A stretch of DNA of 17,074 nucleotides from an uncultured Eubacteriales bacterium (GTDB lineage: Bacteria; Bacillota; Clostridia; Oscillospirales; Oscillospiraceae), in contig USPI01000008.1 of the NCBI GenBank assembly GCA_900556535.1, positions 1-17,074 on the forward strand. Direction: 5' to 3'. Under the pieces are notes generated by a model. The model saw only the letters and a list, made by a program, of their open reading frames with translations, was not told where the DNA came from and did no database searches. This document shows, one piece after another, positions 1 through 6,945 of the stretch. Both the position numbers and the translations under genes were made by a program. Numbering within the stretch: position 1 is the stretch's first letter; the number at the start of each line of letters is the position of its first letter.

Positions 1-262
1 AACAGAATTATACAGATAAAAAAAGAAAGCGTTTCTCTTAGAGATACAATTCTAAAAAGCATTCTTACGGCAAGCAGAGCCGCAGAGGCAAAGCATATAG
101 ACATAAGGCTGGAGGCTCTGCCTGAAATATCCGCGCCTCACGATGCAGGCTGGCTCGGAGAGGCCATATATAACCTTATTGACAACAGCATTAAATATTC
201 ACCGGAAAATTCCGCAATAGCTATCAAAGCCGCCGCAGATGAGATGTATGTCAGAATAGTCG
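1..262 (+). CDS. Sensor histidine kinase, C-terminal fragment (5' end outside window, 3' end joined to mutL)
   Basis: Frame 1 is open from the first base. It reads as the segment leading into a histidine-kinase ATPase domain. A helix-like stretch (RAAEAKHIDIRLEAL) is followed by HDAGWLGEAIYNLIDNSIKY at roughly residues 48-67, the typical N-box (NLIDNSIKYSP) of the HATPase_c fold. The sequence then reaches a strand (MYVRIVVS), after which a kinase should show a DxGxGI G1 box. Instead it continues in frame as MutL (VLPPLVADMIAAGEVV). The G1, F and G2 boxes are therefore missing and the fragment cannot be a working kinase as it stands. GC here is about 43% by my count of bases 1-240, against about 62% just inside mutL. 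The usual left neighbour of mutL in Clostridia is mutS. An assembly chimera or a rearrangement explains this better than a designed fusion. Confidence 0.75.
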
Positions 263-2277
263 TATCGGTACTTCCGCCGCTTGTTGCGGACATGATCGCC
301 GCGGGCGAGGTCGTCGAGAGACCGGCGTCGGTAATAAAGGAGCTCATTGAAAACTCCTTTGACGCGGGCGCACGAAAGGTGACGGTCGAGTTCAAGGGCG
401 GCGGCGCAACGTACATAAGAATAAGCGACGACGGCTGCGGCATGAGCCCCGAGGACGCGGGCATTGCGTTCACGCGGCACGCCACGAGCAAGCTGCGTGA
501 CGAAAAGGGTCTTGAGGCGATCGGCACGATGGGCTTTCGCGGCGAGGCGCTTGCGGCGATAGCGGCGGTCAGCCGAATAGAGCTTATAACGCGCGAAAAG
601 GACGCCGAGGAGGGCACCAGGGTCACGGTCGAGGGCGGCGACATCGTCGATATGCTCCCGTGCGGCTGCCCCGAGGGCACGACCATCACCGTGCGCGACA
701 TTTTCCACAACACCCCCGCGCGGCTCAAGTTCCTCAAGTCCGACCGCTCGGAGGCCACCGCGTGCATCACGGCGGCGCTCAACGAGGCGCTCGGCAGACC
801 CGACGTTTCCGTCAGATGCAAACGCGACGGCGAGGAGGTGTTCTTCACCCCCGGCGACGGCAGAGCGGAGTCGGCTGTGTATTCCCTGCTCGGCCGCGAC
901 ACTGCAAACACCATGCTGCCCGTCTCCGGCGAGCGCGAGGGCATGAGCGTCGAGGGCTTCACCTCGTCCCCCGCGGCGGGGCGCGGCAACCGCGCAAACC
1001 AGCATTTTTACTGCAACGGCAGGTATATAAAGTCCGCGCTCTTGCAGGCGGCGGTCGAGCAGGCGTATAAAAACACGCTCCTGACGGGGCGCTTTCCGTC
1101 CTGCGTCATGTATGTTTCACTGTCCAACGCCGCCGTTGACGTGAACGTCCACCCCGCGAAAACCGAGGTCAAGTTCTCCGACGAGAGGAGGGTGTTCGAC
1201 CTCGTGTATCAGGCTGTGCGCATGGCTCTCGAGGCCGAGTCCAAGCCCATCGAAATTAGCCTTTCCGAGGGCACACGGCGTGCCGTCGCAGCGCCCAAGG
1301 CGGACTTTTTCCAAAGCATGAGCGCGAGTGAATACAGGGAAAAGGCGGAGCAAAAGCCCGCGGCGCGACCCGTTTTGCGCTCCGGCTCGGAGTATCACGC
1401 GCAGGATAAGCTTTCGACAAATCATTCGACAATTTATTCGACAAACGCTTCGACAATTTATTCGACAAAAACCGACGCTTTTTCGCAGAATTCGACACGG
1501 CGCGAGCGAATTTCGACGCCCTTCGACGCCGCCGCGCCCATAGCCGAAAAAACGCTGTCGAAGCATGATGAAAACTCAAAAAATGTCGAAAAACCCGAGG
1601 AAAATTCGACAAAAACCGAAAATCGGGAGATGTTTTCGACTTTTTCAACACAGATTTCGACAAATTCTGTCGAAGGACCCGCTCAGGAGCAGCTCTCCGA
1701 GCACGCTCAGGCGGCGAAATTTCGCGTCGTGGGCGAGGTTTTGGATACTTACATCATTGCCGAGCTCGGCGAGGAGATGCTGCTTATCGACAAGCACGCC
1801 GCGCACGAGCGCATGATTTTCGACAGGCTCAAGGCGCAGGAGCGCAGCATCATGAGCCAGACCCTCCTTGCGCCCGTTATCATAAAGCCGACCGCCCTTG
1901 ACGCGGAGATGATAGAGCAGAATTCGACGCTTTTCGACAGGCTCGGCTTTGAGATAGAGCCCTTCGGCGCGTCGGAATACGCCGTTCGCGCTCTGCCGGA
2001 CGATATTGATCCGCCCGAGGCCGCAGGCACGATCGAGGAGATATGCAGCAAGCTGCGCGAAAACAGCCTCAGCCCCGAGGGTGCGCGGGACGAAATTCTC
2101 CACACCGTCGCGTGCAAGGCGGCGATAAAGGCGGGCAGGAAGCACGACGTGCGCGAGCTTGAACGCATCGCGGCGGCGGTCATTGCGGGCGAGGTGAAAT
2201 ACTGCCCCCACGGCAGACCCGTCTCCGCCTCGCTCACGAAGAAGCAGCTCGACAAATTTTTCAGCAGGATAGTATGA
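244..2277 (+). CDS. mutL: DNA mismatch repair protein MutL
   Basis: MutL is the ATPase and latent endonuclease of methyl-independent mismatch repair, recruited by MutS. The N-terminal GHKL ATPase is complete from VLPPLVADMIAAGEVVERPA (residues 9-28). It has the N-box ELIENSFDAGA (33-43), DDGCG (62-66), TRHATSKL (78-85) and GFRGEAL (97-103). The C-terminal domain carries the endonuclease signature as DKHAAHE (516-522; the common form is DQHAxxE), ACKAAIKAG near 624 and CPHGRP (654-659), as expected in an organism using MutL rather than MutH for nicking. The ATG at 244 gives 677 residues but has no Shine-Dalgarno, and the frame stays open to base 1; the native first codons appear to be replaced by kinase sequence. 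The linker (about residues 385-485) is Ser/Thr-rich and is encoded by the Spo0A-box array described separately. The stop overlaps miaA by 4 bp. Confidence 0.95.
   Translation: MYVRIVVSVLPPLVADMIAAGEVVERPASVIKELIENSFDAGARKVTVEFKGGGATYIRISDDGCGMSPEDAGIAFTRHATSKLRDEKGLEAIGTMGFRGEALAAIAAVSRIELITREKDAEEGTRVTVEGGDIVDMLPCGCPEGTTITVRDIFHNTPARLKFLKSDRSEATACITAALNEALGRPDVSVRCKRDGEEVFFTPGDGRAESAVYSLLGRDTANTMLPVSGEREGMSVEGFTSSPAAGRGNRANQHFYCNGRYIKSALLQAAVEQAYKNTLLTGRFPSCVMYVSLSNAAVDVNVHPAKTEVKFSDERRVFDLVYQAVRMALEAESKPIEISLSEGTRRAVAAPKADFFQSMSASEYREKAEQKPAARPVLRSGSEYHAQDKLSTNHSTIYSTNASTIYSTKTDAFSQNSTRRERISTPFDAAAPIAEKTLSKHDENSKNVEKPEENSTKTENREMFSTFSTQISTNSVEGPAQEQLSEHAQAAKFRVVGEVLDTYIIAELGEEMLLIDKHAAHERMIFDRLKAQERSIMSQTLLAPVIIKPTALDAEMIEQNSTLFDRLGFEIEPFGASEYAVRALPDDIDPPEAAGTIEEICSKLRENSLSPEGARDEILHTVACKAAIKAGRKHDVRELERIAAAVIAGEVKYCPHGRPVSASLTKKQLDKFFSRIV
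1413..1674. repeat. Array of 11 exact Spo0A-box heptamers (TTCGACA/TGTCGAA) inside the mutL linker
   Basis: TTCGACA starts at 1413, 1425, 1437, 1449, 1461, 1491, 1605 and 1656. Its reverse complement TGTCGAA starts at 1556, 1584 and 1668. The first five are tandem with a period of exactly 12 bp, encoding Ser-Thr-x-x repeats. TGTCGAA is the established 0A box bound by Spo0A. The copies sit in different codon contexts (Ser-Thr, Leu-Ser-Lys, Asn-Val-Glu, Ser-Val-Glu), so amino-acid repetition alone does not explain them. Near-matches (TTCGACG, TTCGACT) are interspersed. That the array exists is seen directly; binding by Spo0A is inference. Slippage of a low-complexity linker is the main alternative for the 12-bp tandem part. 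Confidence 0.8.
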
Positions 2278-3221
2278 TGAACAGACCCAAAATTGCCGTT
2301 ATAACCGGCCCGACCGCGACCGGCAAGACCCGCCTTTCCGTGGAGCTTGCAAGGGAACTCGGCGGCGAGATAGTCTCGGCAGACTCCATGCAGATATACA
2401 GGGGCATGGACATCGGCACGGCGAAGGTGACGCAGCGGGAAATGCAGGGTGTGCGCCACCATATGATAGACGTTGCCTCGCCCTTTGAGGCGTACTCCGT
2501 CTCGCGCTACGTCGAGCAGGCGAGCGTGTGCATTGACGATATCCTCGCGCGCGGCAAGCTCCCCATCGTCGCGGGCGGCACGAATTTGTATATTGACTCG
2601 CTCATCGCGGGGCTCGATTTTGCCGACAACGAGCAGGATAACGCCCTGCGCGAAGCCCTCGGCAGACAGTATGACACGTCGGGCGGCGAGGCGATGCTCG
2701 AAAGGCTTCGCGGCTTTGACCCCGAGCGCGCCGAAAAGCTCCACCCCGCCGACAAAAGACGCATCGTTCGCGCCATCGAGGTCTATGAGCTCACCGGCAA
2801 GACCATCACCGAGCACGACCGCGAAACGAAAATGCGCGAGAAAAGATACGACGCTGCGAAGATCGCGCTGTGCTTTGAGGACAGACAGGAGCTGTACGAC
2901 AGGATCAACGCCCGCGTGGACGAGATGGTGCGCGAGGGGCTGTATGATGAGGTGAAGCGCCTTCTCGACGCAGGGCTTTCGCCCGAGTGCACCGCGATGC
3001 AGGCCATAGGCTATAAAGAGCCCGCCGCGTATTTTGCGGGACAGATGAGCATGGACGAGGCGACGGAGCTCATAAAGCTCTCGTCCCGCCGCTATGCAAA
3101 GCGCCAGCTGACCTGGCTTCGGCGCGATGAGGATATTTTCTGGCTGCGTTGGGGCAAAGTGCCCGACTTTGCCGAGGCGCGGCGGCTTTCGACCGAATTT
3201 TTGCACTCGCGTGGTTTATGA
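2274..3221 (+). CDS. miaA: tRNA dimethylallyltransferase MiaA
   Basis: MiaA transfers the dimethylallyl group to N6 of adenosine 37 in tRNAs reading UNN codons, the first step towards ms2i6A. The 315-residue product has normal length. It shows the P-loop GPTATGKT (residues 12-19), the DSMQIYRGMDIGTAK motif (from residue 37) with the conserved Asp, GGTNLYIDSL near 101, QAIGYKE in the C-terminal third, and KRQLTWLRR near the end, all typical of the family. The start overlaps the mutL stop as ATGA, implying translational coupling. A second in-frame ATG follows immediately, so the true start could be one codon later. The mutL-miaA-hfq order is a classical arrangement in many bacteria. Confidence 0.97.
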   Translation: MMNRPKIAVITGPTATGKTRLSVELARELGGEIVSADSMQIYRGMDIGTAKVTQREMQGVRHHMIDVASPFEAYSVSRYVEQASVCIDDILARGKLPIVAGGTNLYIDSLIAGLDFADNEQDNALREALGRQYDTSGGEAMLERLRGFDPERAEKLHPADKRRIVRAIEVYELTGKTITEHDRETKMREKRYDAAKIALCFEDRQELYDRINARVDEMVREGLYDEVKRLLDAGLSPECTAMQAIGYKEPAAYFAGQMSMDEATELIKLSSRRYAKRQLTWLRRDEDIFWLRWGKVPDFAEARRLSTEFLHSRGL

Positions 3222-3227
3222 TATAAA
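3201..3227 (+). promoter_or_regulatory. Possible weak internal promoter before hfq
   Basis: TTGCAC (3201-3206) and TATAAA (3222-3227) resemble sigma-A elements, but the spacer is only 15 bp and the site overlaps the end of miaA. An AT-rich stretch follows to the hfq start. It could allow hfq to be transcribed separately from mutL-miaA. The call is weak because of the short spacing. Confidence 0.25.
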
Positions 3228-3269
3228 CCGTCCTATGGGACAAATTATACATAGACGGGAGCACGCATC

Positions 3270-3500
3270 ATGCAAAAGACACAAAACCTTCAGGACGCTT
3301 TTCTCAATCGGGTGCGCCGCGAGCGCGTAAACCTCACGGTGTTTCTCATGAACGGATTTCAGATGCACGGCGTTGTCCGCGCCTTCGACGGCTTCACCGT
3401 CGTTCTCGACTCGGACGGGCGGCAGCAGCTTATTTATAAGCACGCCATCTCGACGATAATCCCGCCCAAGCCCGTTGAGCTTGAGCAGAGCGAAAAATGA
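3270..3500 (+). CDS. hfq: RNA chaperone Hfq
   Basis: Hfq is a hexameric Sm-like protein that binds A-rich and U-rich RNA and modulates small-RNA and mRNA interactions. The 76-residue product has the family layout: N-terminal helix ([18 protein letters not shown]), Sm1 motif ([20 protein letters not shown], about 20-39) and Sm2 motif ([13 protein letters not shown], about 53-65) with the diagnostic YKHA. The C-terminal tail is very short, as in Gram-positive Hfq. A GGGAG lies upstream of the ATG. The stop overlaps the next gene by 4 bp (ATGA). Confidence 0.97.
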   Translation: MQKTQNLQDAFLNRVRRERVNLTVFLMNGFQMHGVVRAFDGFTVVLDSDGRQQLIYKHAISTIIPPKPVELEQSEK

Positions 3501-4255
3501 GGAGCGGCGCTGCGCTGCGCCCTGCCGTCTGCGCGATATTTATCGCACTGTGCGCGTGGGGGATCGCATCGGCGTACCTGCGCGAAAACGCCCCCGCGAC
3601 CGTGACGGCGGAGCTTACGGAGCTTCGTGAGACCGTAACGCTCACGGGGACGGTCATGCGCTCGGAATGCGTCGTGTGCGGCGGGGCTGCGGATGTAAAA
3701 ACGGGGCGGCGCGTGCTCGGCGGGCAGCGGCTCGCCGCGGGGCTGTACGCCCCCTGCGCCGGAGTTTTCAGCAGCCTTGTCGATGGCTACGAGGGCTTAA
3801 CTCCGACAAATTTCGACAGCTACGCGCCCTCCGTTCCCGAGGGCGCGGCGGGTAAGATCGTCAGCGGCGGCTGGTACTTTCGCGCAGATCCGACAAATCG
3901 TTCGACAAGCCTCGACAATCTTCGGCGGGGCATGAGGGTGACGCTGTGTCTGCCCGAGCCCTGCGAGGGGGAAATTGTCGAAAACTCGGAGAAAATGCTG
4001 CTCATTCGCTGCCGCGAGGGGCTTGAAAGCGTCATAAACGTGCGAAAAATGTCGATAGAGCTCGTTTTGTGTCGAGCCTCGGGCATAAAAATTCCCGCCG
4101 AGGCGCTGCACACCGGCACAGACGGCGCTTACGTTTGCGTCTTGCGCGCAGGGCAGAGCGTCAAATGCGAGGTCGAGGTCATCTTCACCGGCGACGGCTG
4201 GTATCTCGTGAAAGAGGACGAGCTTCGACAAGGAATGAAAATAATTATAAAATAG
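3497..4255 (+). CDS. HlyD-like membrane-anchored envelope protein
   Basis: The 252-residue protein has one N-terminal membrane segment (about residues 8-27) and then an exported domain. The stretch after [20 protein letters not shown] (about 79-98) resembles the biotinyl-lipoyl-like barrel-sandwich half of HlyD/membrane-fusion proteins. The C-terminal part ([18 protein letters not shown]) looks like the beta-barrel portion where such proteins read 'IPxxALxxxxGxxxVxV'. No ABC partner is nearby. Position between hfq and yggS-sepF, with 4-bp overlap with hfq, suggests a cell-envelope or division-linked role rather than export; this is inference. The gene carries several 0A-box heptamers (3812, 3901, 3976, 4224) and near-matches. 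The function is not established by the sequence. Confidence 0.6.
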   Translation: MRSGAALRPAVCAIFIALCAWGIASAYLRENAPATVTAELTELRETVTLTGTVMRSECVVCGGAADVKTGRRVLGGQRLAAGLYAPCAGVFSSLVDGYEGLTPTNFDSYAPSVPEGAAGKIVSGGWYFRADPTNRSTSLDNLRRGMRVTLCLPEPCEGEIVENSEKMLLIRCREGLESVINVRKMSIELVLCRASGIKIPAEALHTGTDGAYVCVLRAGQSVKCEVEVIFTGDGWYLVKEDELRQGMKIIIK

Positions 4256-4283
4256 CCGAAAAAACATGGGAAGTGATTTTGAA

Positions 4284-4976
4284 ATGAGCATTACGGAAAA
4301 TGTGCTGGCTGTGAAAAAAAGCATCGAGGATAAGTGCGCGCAGCTCGGCCTTGAGCCGGGAAGCGTGCGGCTTTGCGCGGCGACGAAGATGAACGATGCC
4401 GCCCGTGTGCGCGAGGCGGTCGAGGCGGGTGTGGACATCTGCGGCGAAAACCGCGTGCAGGAGCTCACCGAAAAGCTCGGGCAGGGCGCTTACGAGGGCT
4501 GCCCGCTGCATTTTATCGGGCATCTTCAGAAAAACAAGGTCAAGTACCTCGTCGGCAGGGTCAGCCTCATCGAGTCGGTAGACTGCATGGAGCTGCTCGA
4601 GGCGATAAACAAAAAGGCCGCGCAGCTCGGCGTCGTGCAGGATATCCTGCTTGAGGTCAACATAGGCGCGGAGGCGGCGAAGTCCGGCTTTTCGCCCGAG
4701 AGTCTGATGCAGAGCCTGCCGAAAATGGGCGAATTTCCCGCCGTGAGGGTGCGCGGACTGATGGCGATACCCCCGATTTGCCGCGAGCCCGACGAAATTC
4801 GGCCATATTTTTGCAACATGAAGCAGCTTTTTGTTGACATTGGGGCAAAAAAATACGATAATGTCTCTATGGACTATCTATCTATGGGCATGAGCGCGGA
4901 TTATCTGACCGCGATCGAGGAGGGCGCGAATATCGTCCGCGTCGGCACGGGTATTTTCGGCGCAAGACATTACTGA
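4284..4976 (+). CDS. yggS: YggS/YlmE-type PLP-binding homeostasis protein
   Basis: This family of single-domain alanine-racemase-like barrels binds pyridoxal phosphate and balances the PLP pool; no racemase activity is expected. Motifs include CAATKM with the PLP lysine, GENRVQEL, HFIGHLQKNKVKYLV, LLEVNIG and the phosphate-binding end LSMGMSADYLTAIEEGANIV followed by RVGTGIFG. I prefer the ATG at 4284 (230 residues). A GGGAAG lies 10 bases upstream, and MSITENVLAVKKSIE matches the usual beginning. An ATG at 4266 would add six residues but lacks a visible Shine-Dalgarno. The gene lies directly before sepF, as ylmE precedes ylmF (sepF) in the classical Firmicutes division cluster. Confidence 0.93.
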   Translation: MSITENVLAVKKSIEDKCAQLGLEPGSVRLCAATKMNDAARVREAVEAGVDICGENRVQELTEKLGQGAYEGCPLHFIGHLQKNKVKYLVGRVSLIESVDCMELLEAINKKAAQLGVVQDILLEVNIGAEAAKSGFSPESLMQSLPKMGEFPAVRVRGLMAIPPICREPDEIRPYFCNMKQLFVDIGAKKYDNVSMDYLSMGMSADYLTAIEEGANIVRVGTGIFGARHY

Positions 4977-5015
4977 GCGTGCCCACGGCAAATTTACCGC
5001 AAAGGAGGACGTGAC

Positions 5016-5489
5016 ATGGCGTTTTTTGATAACATCCGCAATGCTATTCACCCCTACGATGATGAATATATGGAAAACGAGGAGAGCGCTGCCGAGGAGG
5101 AATTCGAGCAGGAGCGCGCTCCCGAGGAGGAGAGCTACGAGCCGCCCCGTCCGGCATTTTCACGCCGCGAGAACAGGGCCGCACCCACTCCGCCGCCCCC
5201 CGCTCCGGAAAAGCAGAAGACCAAGCTCCAGCTTGCTAAGCCTTCAAGCTATGACGAGGCGGCCGGAATTGCCGACAGCCTTAAGCAGCGTCAGGCAATT
5301 CTTATGAATCTGGAAAACACCGACTCGGGCGATGCCCGCCGTCTGCTCGATTTTCTTTCGGGCGTGGCGTATGCCCTTGACGGAAAGATAATGCGCGTTT
5401 CCGCGCAGGCGTATATAATCGCCCCGACCAACGTCGATCTCGTCGGCGATGCGCTGGCCGATTTTGAGAGCGCTGGCATCTATTTCTAA
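5016..5489 (+). CDS. sepF: Cell division protein SepF
   Basis: SepF polymerises at the division site, anchors FtsZ to the membrane through an N-terminal amphipathic helix and helps align Z-ring filaments. The 157-residue product has the expected three parts. The N-terminal helix is MAFFDNIRNAIH, followed by an acidic, Pro-rich linker (about 14-68). The globular SepF domain (about 70-157) includes SYDEAAGIADSLKQRQAILM, DARRLLDFLSGVAYALDGKI and the terminal YIIAPTNVDL. A perfect AAAGGAGG (5001-5008) fixes the start. A 39-bp gap separates it from yggS and 24 bp from divIVA. Confidence 0.96.
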   Translation: MAFFDNIRNAIHPYDDEYMENEESAAEEEFEQERAPEEESYEPPRPAFSRRENRAAPTPPPPAPEKQKTKLQLAKPSSYDEAAGIADSLKQRQAILMNLENTDSGDARRLLDFLSGVAYALDGKIMRVSAQAYIIAPTNVDLVGDALADFESAGIYF

Positions 5490-5513
5490 AACAGGAAAGG
5501 TGGAACCTAAGAT

Positions 5514-6119
5514 ATGACGACACCGCAGGAGATCCGCGAAAAGAGCTTTGACAAGGCAAGAAGTATGTTCGGCGGCTATGATATGGCCACGATCGACGAG
5601 TACCTTGACGAGCTGGCAAAAGACTTTGAGGAGCTGCTCAACGAGAATGCGAAGCTCAAGACCAAGATGAAGGTCCTCGTCGGCAAGATCGAGGATGACA
5701 AAAAGCTGCTTGAGGACTATCAGACCAACGAGAGCGCCCTTAATCAGGCTATCCTTTCCGCTCAGAAGCTGAGCGTTCAGATCGAAAACGACGCGAGAGC
5801 GCGCGCGAACAGCATCGTCGCCGAGGCCGAGGCAAAGGCAAACTCCATGCTCGGCAGCATCGACGAGCGCATCGCGCAGGAGGAGGCACGCCTTCAGGCT
5901 GCCAAGCTCGCAACCGCGAAGTTTGTCGAATCCGCCCGCGAGCTGAGCAAGCGCCAGCTTCAGGCTATCGACAATATCACCGGCTCGACCGGCGCTGTTC
6001 CCGCTGCAAAGCCCGAGCAGATACGAATACCGAAGGAGCAGCCCGCTCCCGTTTCCGAACCGTCCTCCGTGGATTCCGGCAACACTCAGGTATTCAATTT
6101 TGTAAAAGACGAGATCTGA
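5514..6119 (+). CDS. divIVA: DivIVA-family cell division/polarity protein
   Basis: DivIVA-type coiled-coil proteins sense negative membrane curvature, mark septa and poles, and in Bacillus help place the division site and anchor the origin during sporulation. The 201-residue product begins with the conserved N-terminal domain: TPQEIREKSFDKA, GGYDMATIDEYLDELAKDFE. A long coiled coil covers about residues 35-165. The tail is Pro/Ser-rich and ends VFNFVKDEI. An AAAGGTGG upstream serves as Shine-Dalgarno. The ylmG and ylmH genes usually found between sepF and divIVA are absent. One 0A-box heptamer (TGTCGAA, 5924) lies in the gene. It is the last gene before a strong terminator. Confidence 0.93.
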   Translation: MTTPQEIREKSFDKARSMFGGYDMATIDEYLDELAKDFEELLNENAKLKTKMKVLVGKIEDDKKLLEDYQTNESALNQAILSAQKLSVQIENDARARANSIVAEAEAKANSMLGSIDERIAQEEARLQAAKLATAKFVESARELSKRQLQAIDNITGSTGAVPAAKPEQIRIPKEQPAPVSEPSSVDSGNTQVFNFVKDEI

Positions 6120-6125
6120 GTTCAC

Positions 6126-6145
6126 GCCGAAGCATACGCTTCGGC
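6126..6145 (+). terminator. Hairpin just after divIVA, no U-tract
   Basis: GCCGAAGC, ATAC and GCTTCGGC form a perfect 8-bp stem with a 4-base loop seven bases after the divIVA stop. No T-run follows, so it is probably a 3'-end-stabilising hairpin or the first part of a two-hairpin end rather than a complete intrinsic terminator. Confidence 0.55.
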
Positions 6146-6163
6146 TATCGGTACATGGCTTTT

Positions 6164-6193
6164 AAGGCGTGCGGAAACGGCACGCCTTTTTTT
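6164..6193 (+). terminator. Intrinsic terminator of the mutL-divIVA operon
   Basis: AAGGCGTGC (6164-6172) pairs with GCACGCCTT (6180-6188) around a 7-base loop and runs into seven T residues (6187-6193). This is a canonical rho-independent terminator. Confidence 0.9.
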
Positions 6194-6316
6194 AATTCCG
6201 CTTTGGCGCTGCTGCGGATACGCATATTACGGTATCCCGGTATCGAGGGTGCCGACAATGGCAATGGATTAAAGTGCAGTGTCGCGGTAACGGACTTCCG
6301 ACTAAGGCGCAGCAGC

Positions 6317-6335
6317 GGGCGACCAATGGTCGCCC
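6317..6335. repeat. Palindrome GGGCGACC-AAT-GGTCGCCC
   Basis: Perfect 8-bp arms around a 3-base loop. CTAC follows it on this strand; the same unit recurs inverted at 16771-16789, where GTAG precedes it. Confidence 0.85.
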
Positions 6336-6370
6336 CTACAACATAGCCTGCACTACCGACAACGCCGTAG

Positions 6371-6389
6371 GGGCGAGCATTGCTCGCCC
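6371..6389. repeat. Palindrome GGGCGAGC-ATT-GCTCGCCC
   Basis: Same architecture as the 6317 palindrome, but the arms carry a paired C-to-G and G-to-C change (GACC to GAGC, GGTC to GCTC), so the stem is preserved. Confidence 0.85.
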
Positions 6390-6484
6390 GCATGTGATGG
6401 TTTCGTCGGCAGTCCGTTACCGTGTCGGCGCAATATTTTATATTGCCAATGTAGGTGGCGCCATTGCCCCCACGGCAGTGGATT

Positions 6485-6547
6485 GGCTTCCCCTTGCGAA
6501 GCTTGAGGGGAAGCTGTCAGGCGTAAACCTGACTGATGAGGTGTTTA
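6485..6547 (+). repeat. Partial, diverged copy of the 133-bp hairpin repeat
   Basis: GGCTTCCCCTT and GAGGGGAAGC are separated by a 9-base insertion, then GTCAGG-CGTAAA-CCTGAC and TGATGAGGTGTTT follow. This is the right-hand half of the unit seen complete at 14037-14169 and 16934-17066. The other half has been lost or replaced. Confidence 0.7.
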
Positions 6548-6905
6548 TAAATTGCGGCGCACGCCGCTTACATTGTGTTCGAAAGCAGTAGGATAAGCGC
6601 CGATTTTTACGAAAAAGCGGATATGTTCGTTTGATTTATTCAATAAAGTGTGCGGCTAACGCCGCATGACTTAAAGACACCTCAGCCACTCGCCGTGGCG
6701 GGCAATTCGCCACGAACAATGGAGCAAATTTTACATCGCAAGCACGGTAACGCACTGCCGACTAAGTTTGCACTAGCGGGAAGCGCGGCAGATATGGTTT
6801 CGCAGGCAGTCTCGTAACCGAGCAAGTGCAATAGCAGTATTCGCAAAATCTCAAAACGCATTGTCCCTGCGGCGAGCAGCCGTGCACAAACAAAAAAGTA
6901 TAGGT

Positions 6906-6923
6906 GTGGCGCTAAAGCGCCAC
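6906..6923 (+). promoter_or_regulatory. Leader hairpin just upstream of the ileS ribosome-binding site
   Basis: GTGGCGC (6906-6912), TAAA and GCGCCAC (6917-6923) make a perfect 7-bp stem ending 9 bases before GGAGG (6933-6937). It may stabilise the mRNA 5' end or affect ribosome access. No T-box features (no GGTGGTACCGCG-like antiterminator) are present, although ileS in many Firmicutes has one. Confidence 0.5.
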
Positions 6924-6945
6924 TGAAAAAATGGAGGATAAATTT

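Larger units (their letters stand above)
6200..6859. repeat. Repeat block A: TIR-bounded, MITE-like element between divIVA and ileS
   Basis: The left terminus (6200-6231) contains GATACGCATATTACG. The right terminus (6828-6859) is its inverted counterpart, reading inward as GCGTTTTGAG followed by GCGAATACTGCTATTGC. The left terminus matches those of blocks B and C1 (27 of 32 bases identical to C1). The interior is a mosaic: two palindromes (6317-6335, 6371-6389), a diverged half of the 133-bp hairpin repeat (6485-6547), small GC hairpins (GCGGCG-CA-CGCCGC near 6555; TGCGGC-TAAC-GCCGCA near 6652), and a right arm shared with block B (GGTAACG, CTGCCGACTAA, GCGGGAAGCG, TCGTAACCGAGC in the same order). 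No credible gene lies inside; open frames here are repeat translations. A weak promoter-like pair (TTGCAC 6768, GATATG 6791) could serve ileS. Confidence 0.7.

Noticed and set aside
1413..1467. CRISPR array
   Set aside because: The 12-bp spacing is far too short for repeat-spacer units, it lies inside a coding frame, and no cas gene is present.
1749..3206. 485-codon minus-strand open frame opposite mutL-miaA
   Set aside because: It is antisense to two well-conserved genes; its openness comes from GC-rich codon bias, and it has no recognisable motif.
4266..4283. Upstream ATG of yggS at 4266
   Set aside because: No Shine-Dalgarno precedes it, while the ATG at 4284 has GGGAAG at good distance and a family-like first residue run.
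6155..6591. Small open frames (63 and 105 codons) in block A
   Set aside because: They translate repeat modules; similar peptides (such as RIRILRYPGIEGA and RIRILRQHGIEGAEE) reappear from blocks A and B, and no ribosome-binding site is seen.
6860..6945. T-box riboswitch before ileS
   Set aside because: No GGTGG-type antiterminator sequence or attenuator with U-tract is found in the leader.
6931..6945. Upstream ATG of ileS at 6931
   Set aside because: The Shine-Dalgarno GGAGG lies inside this extension and clearly serves the ATG at 6946.
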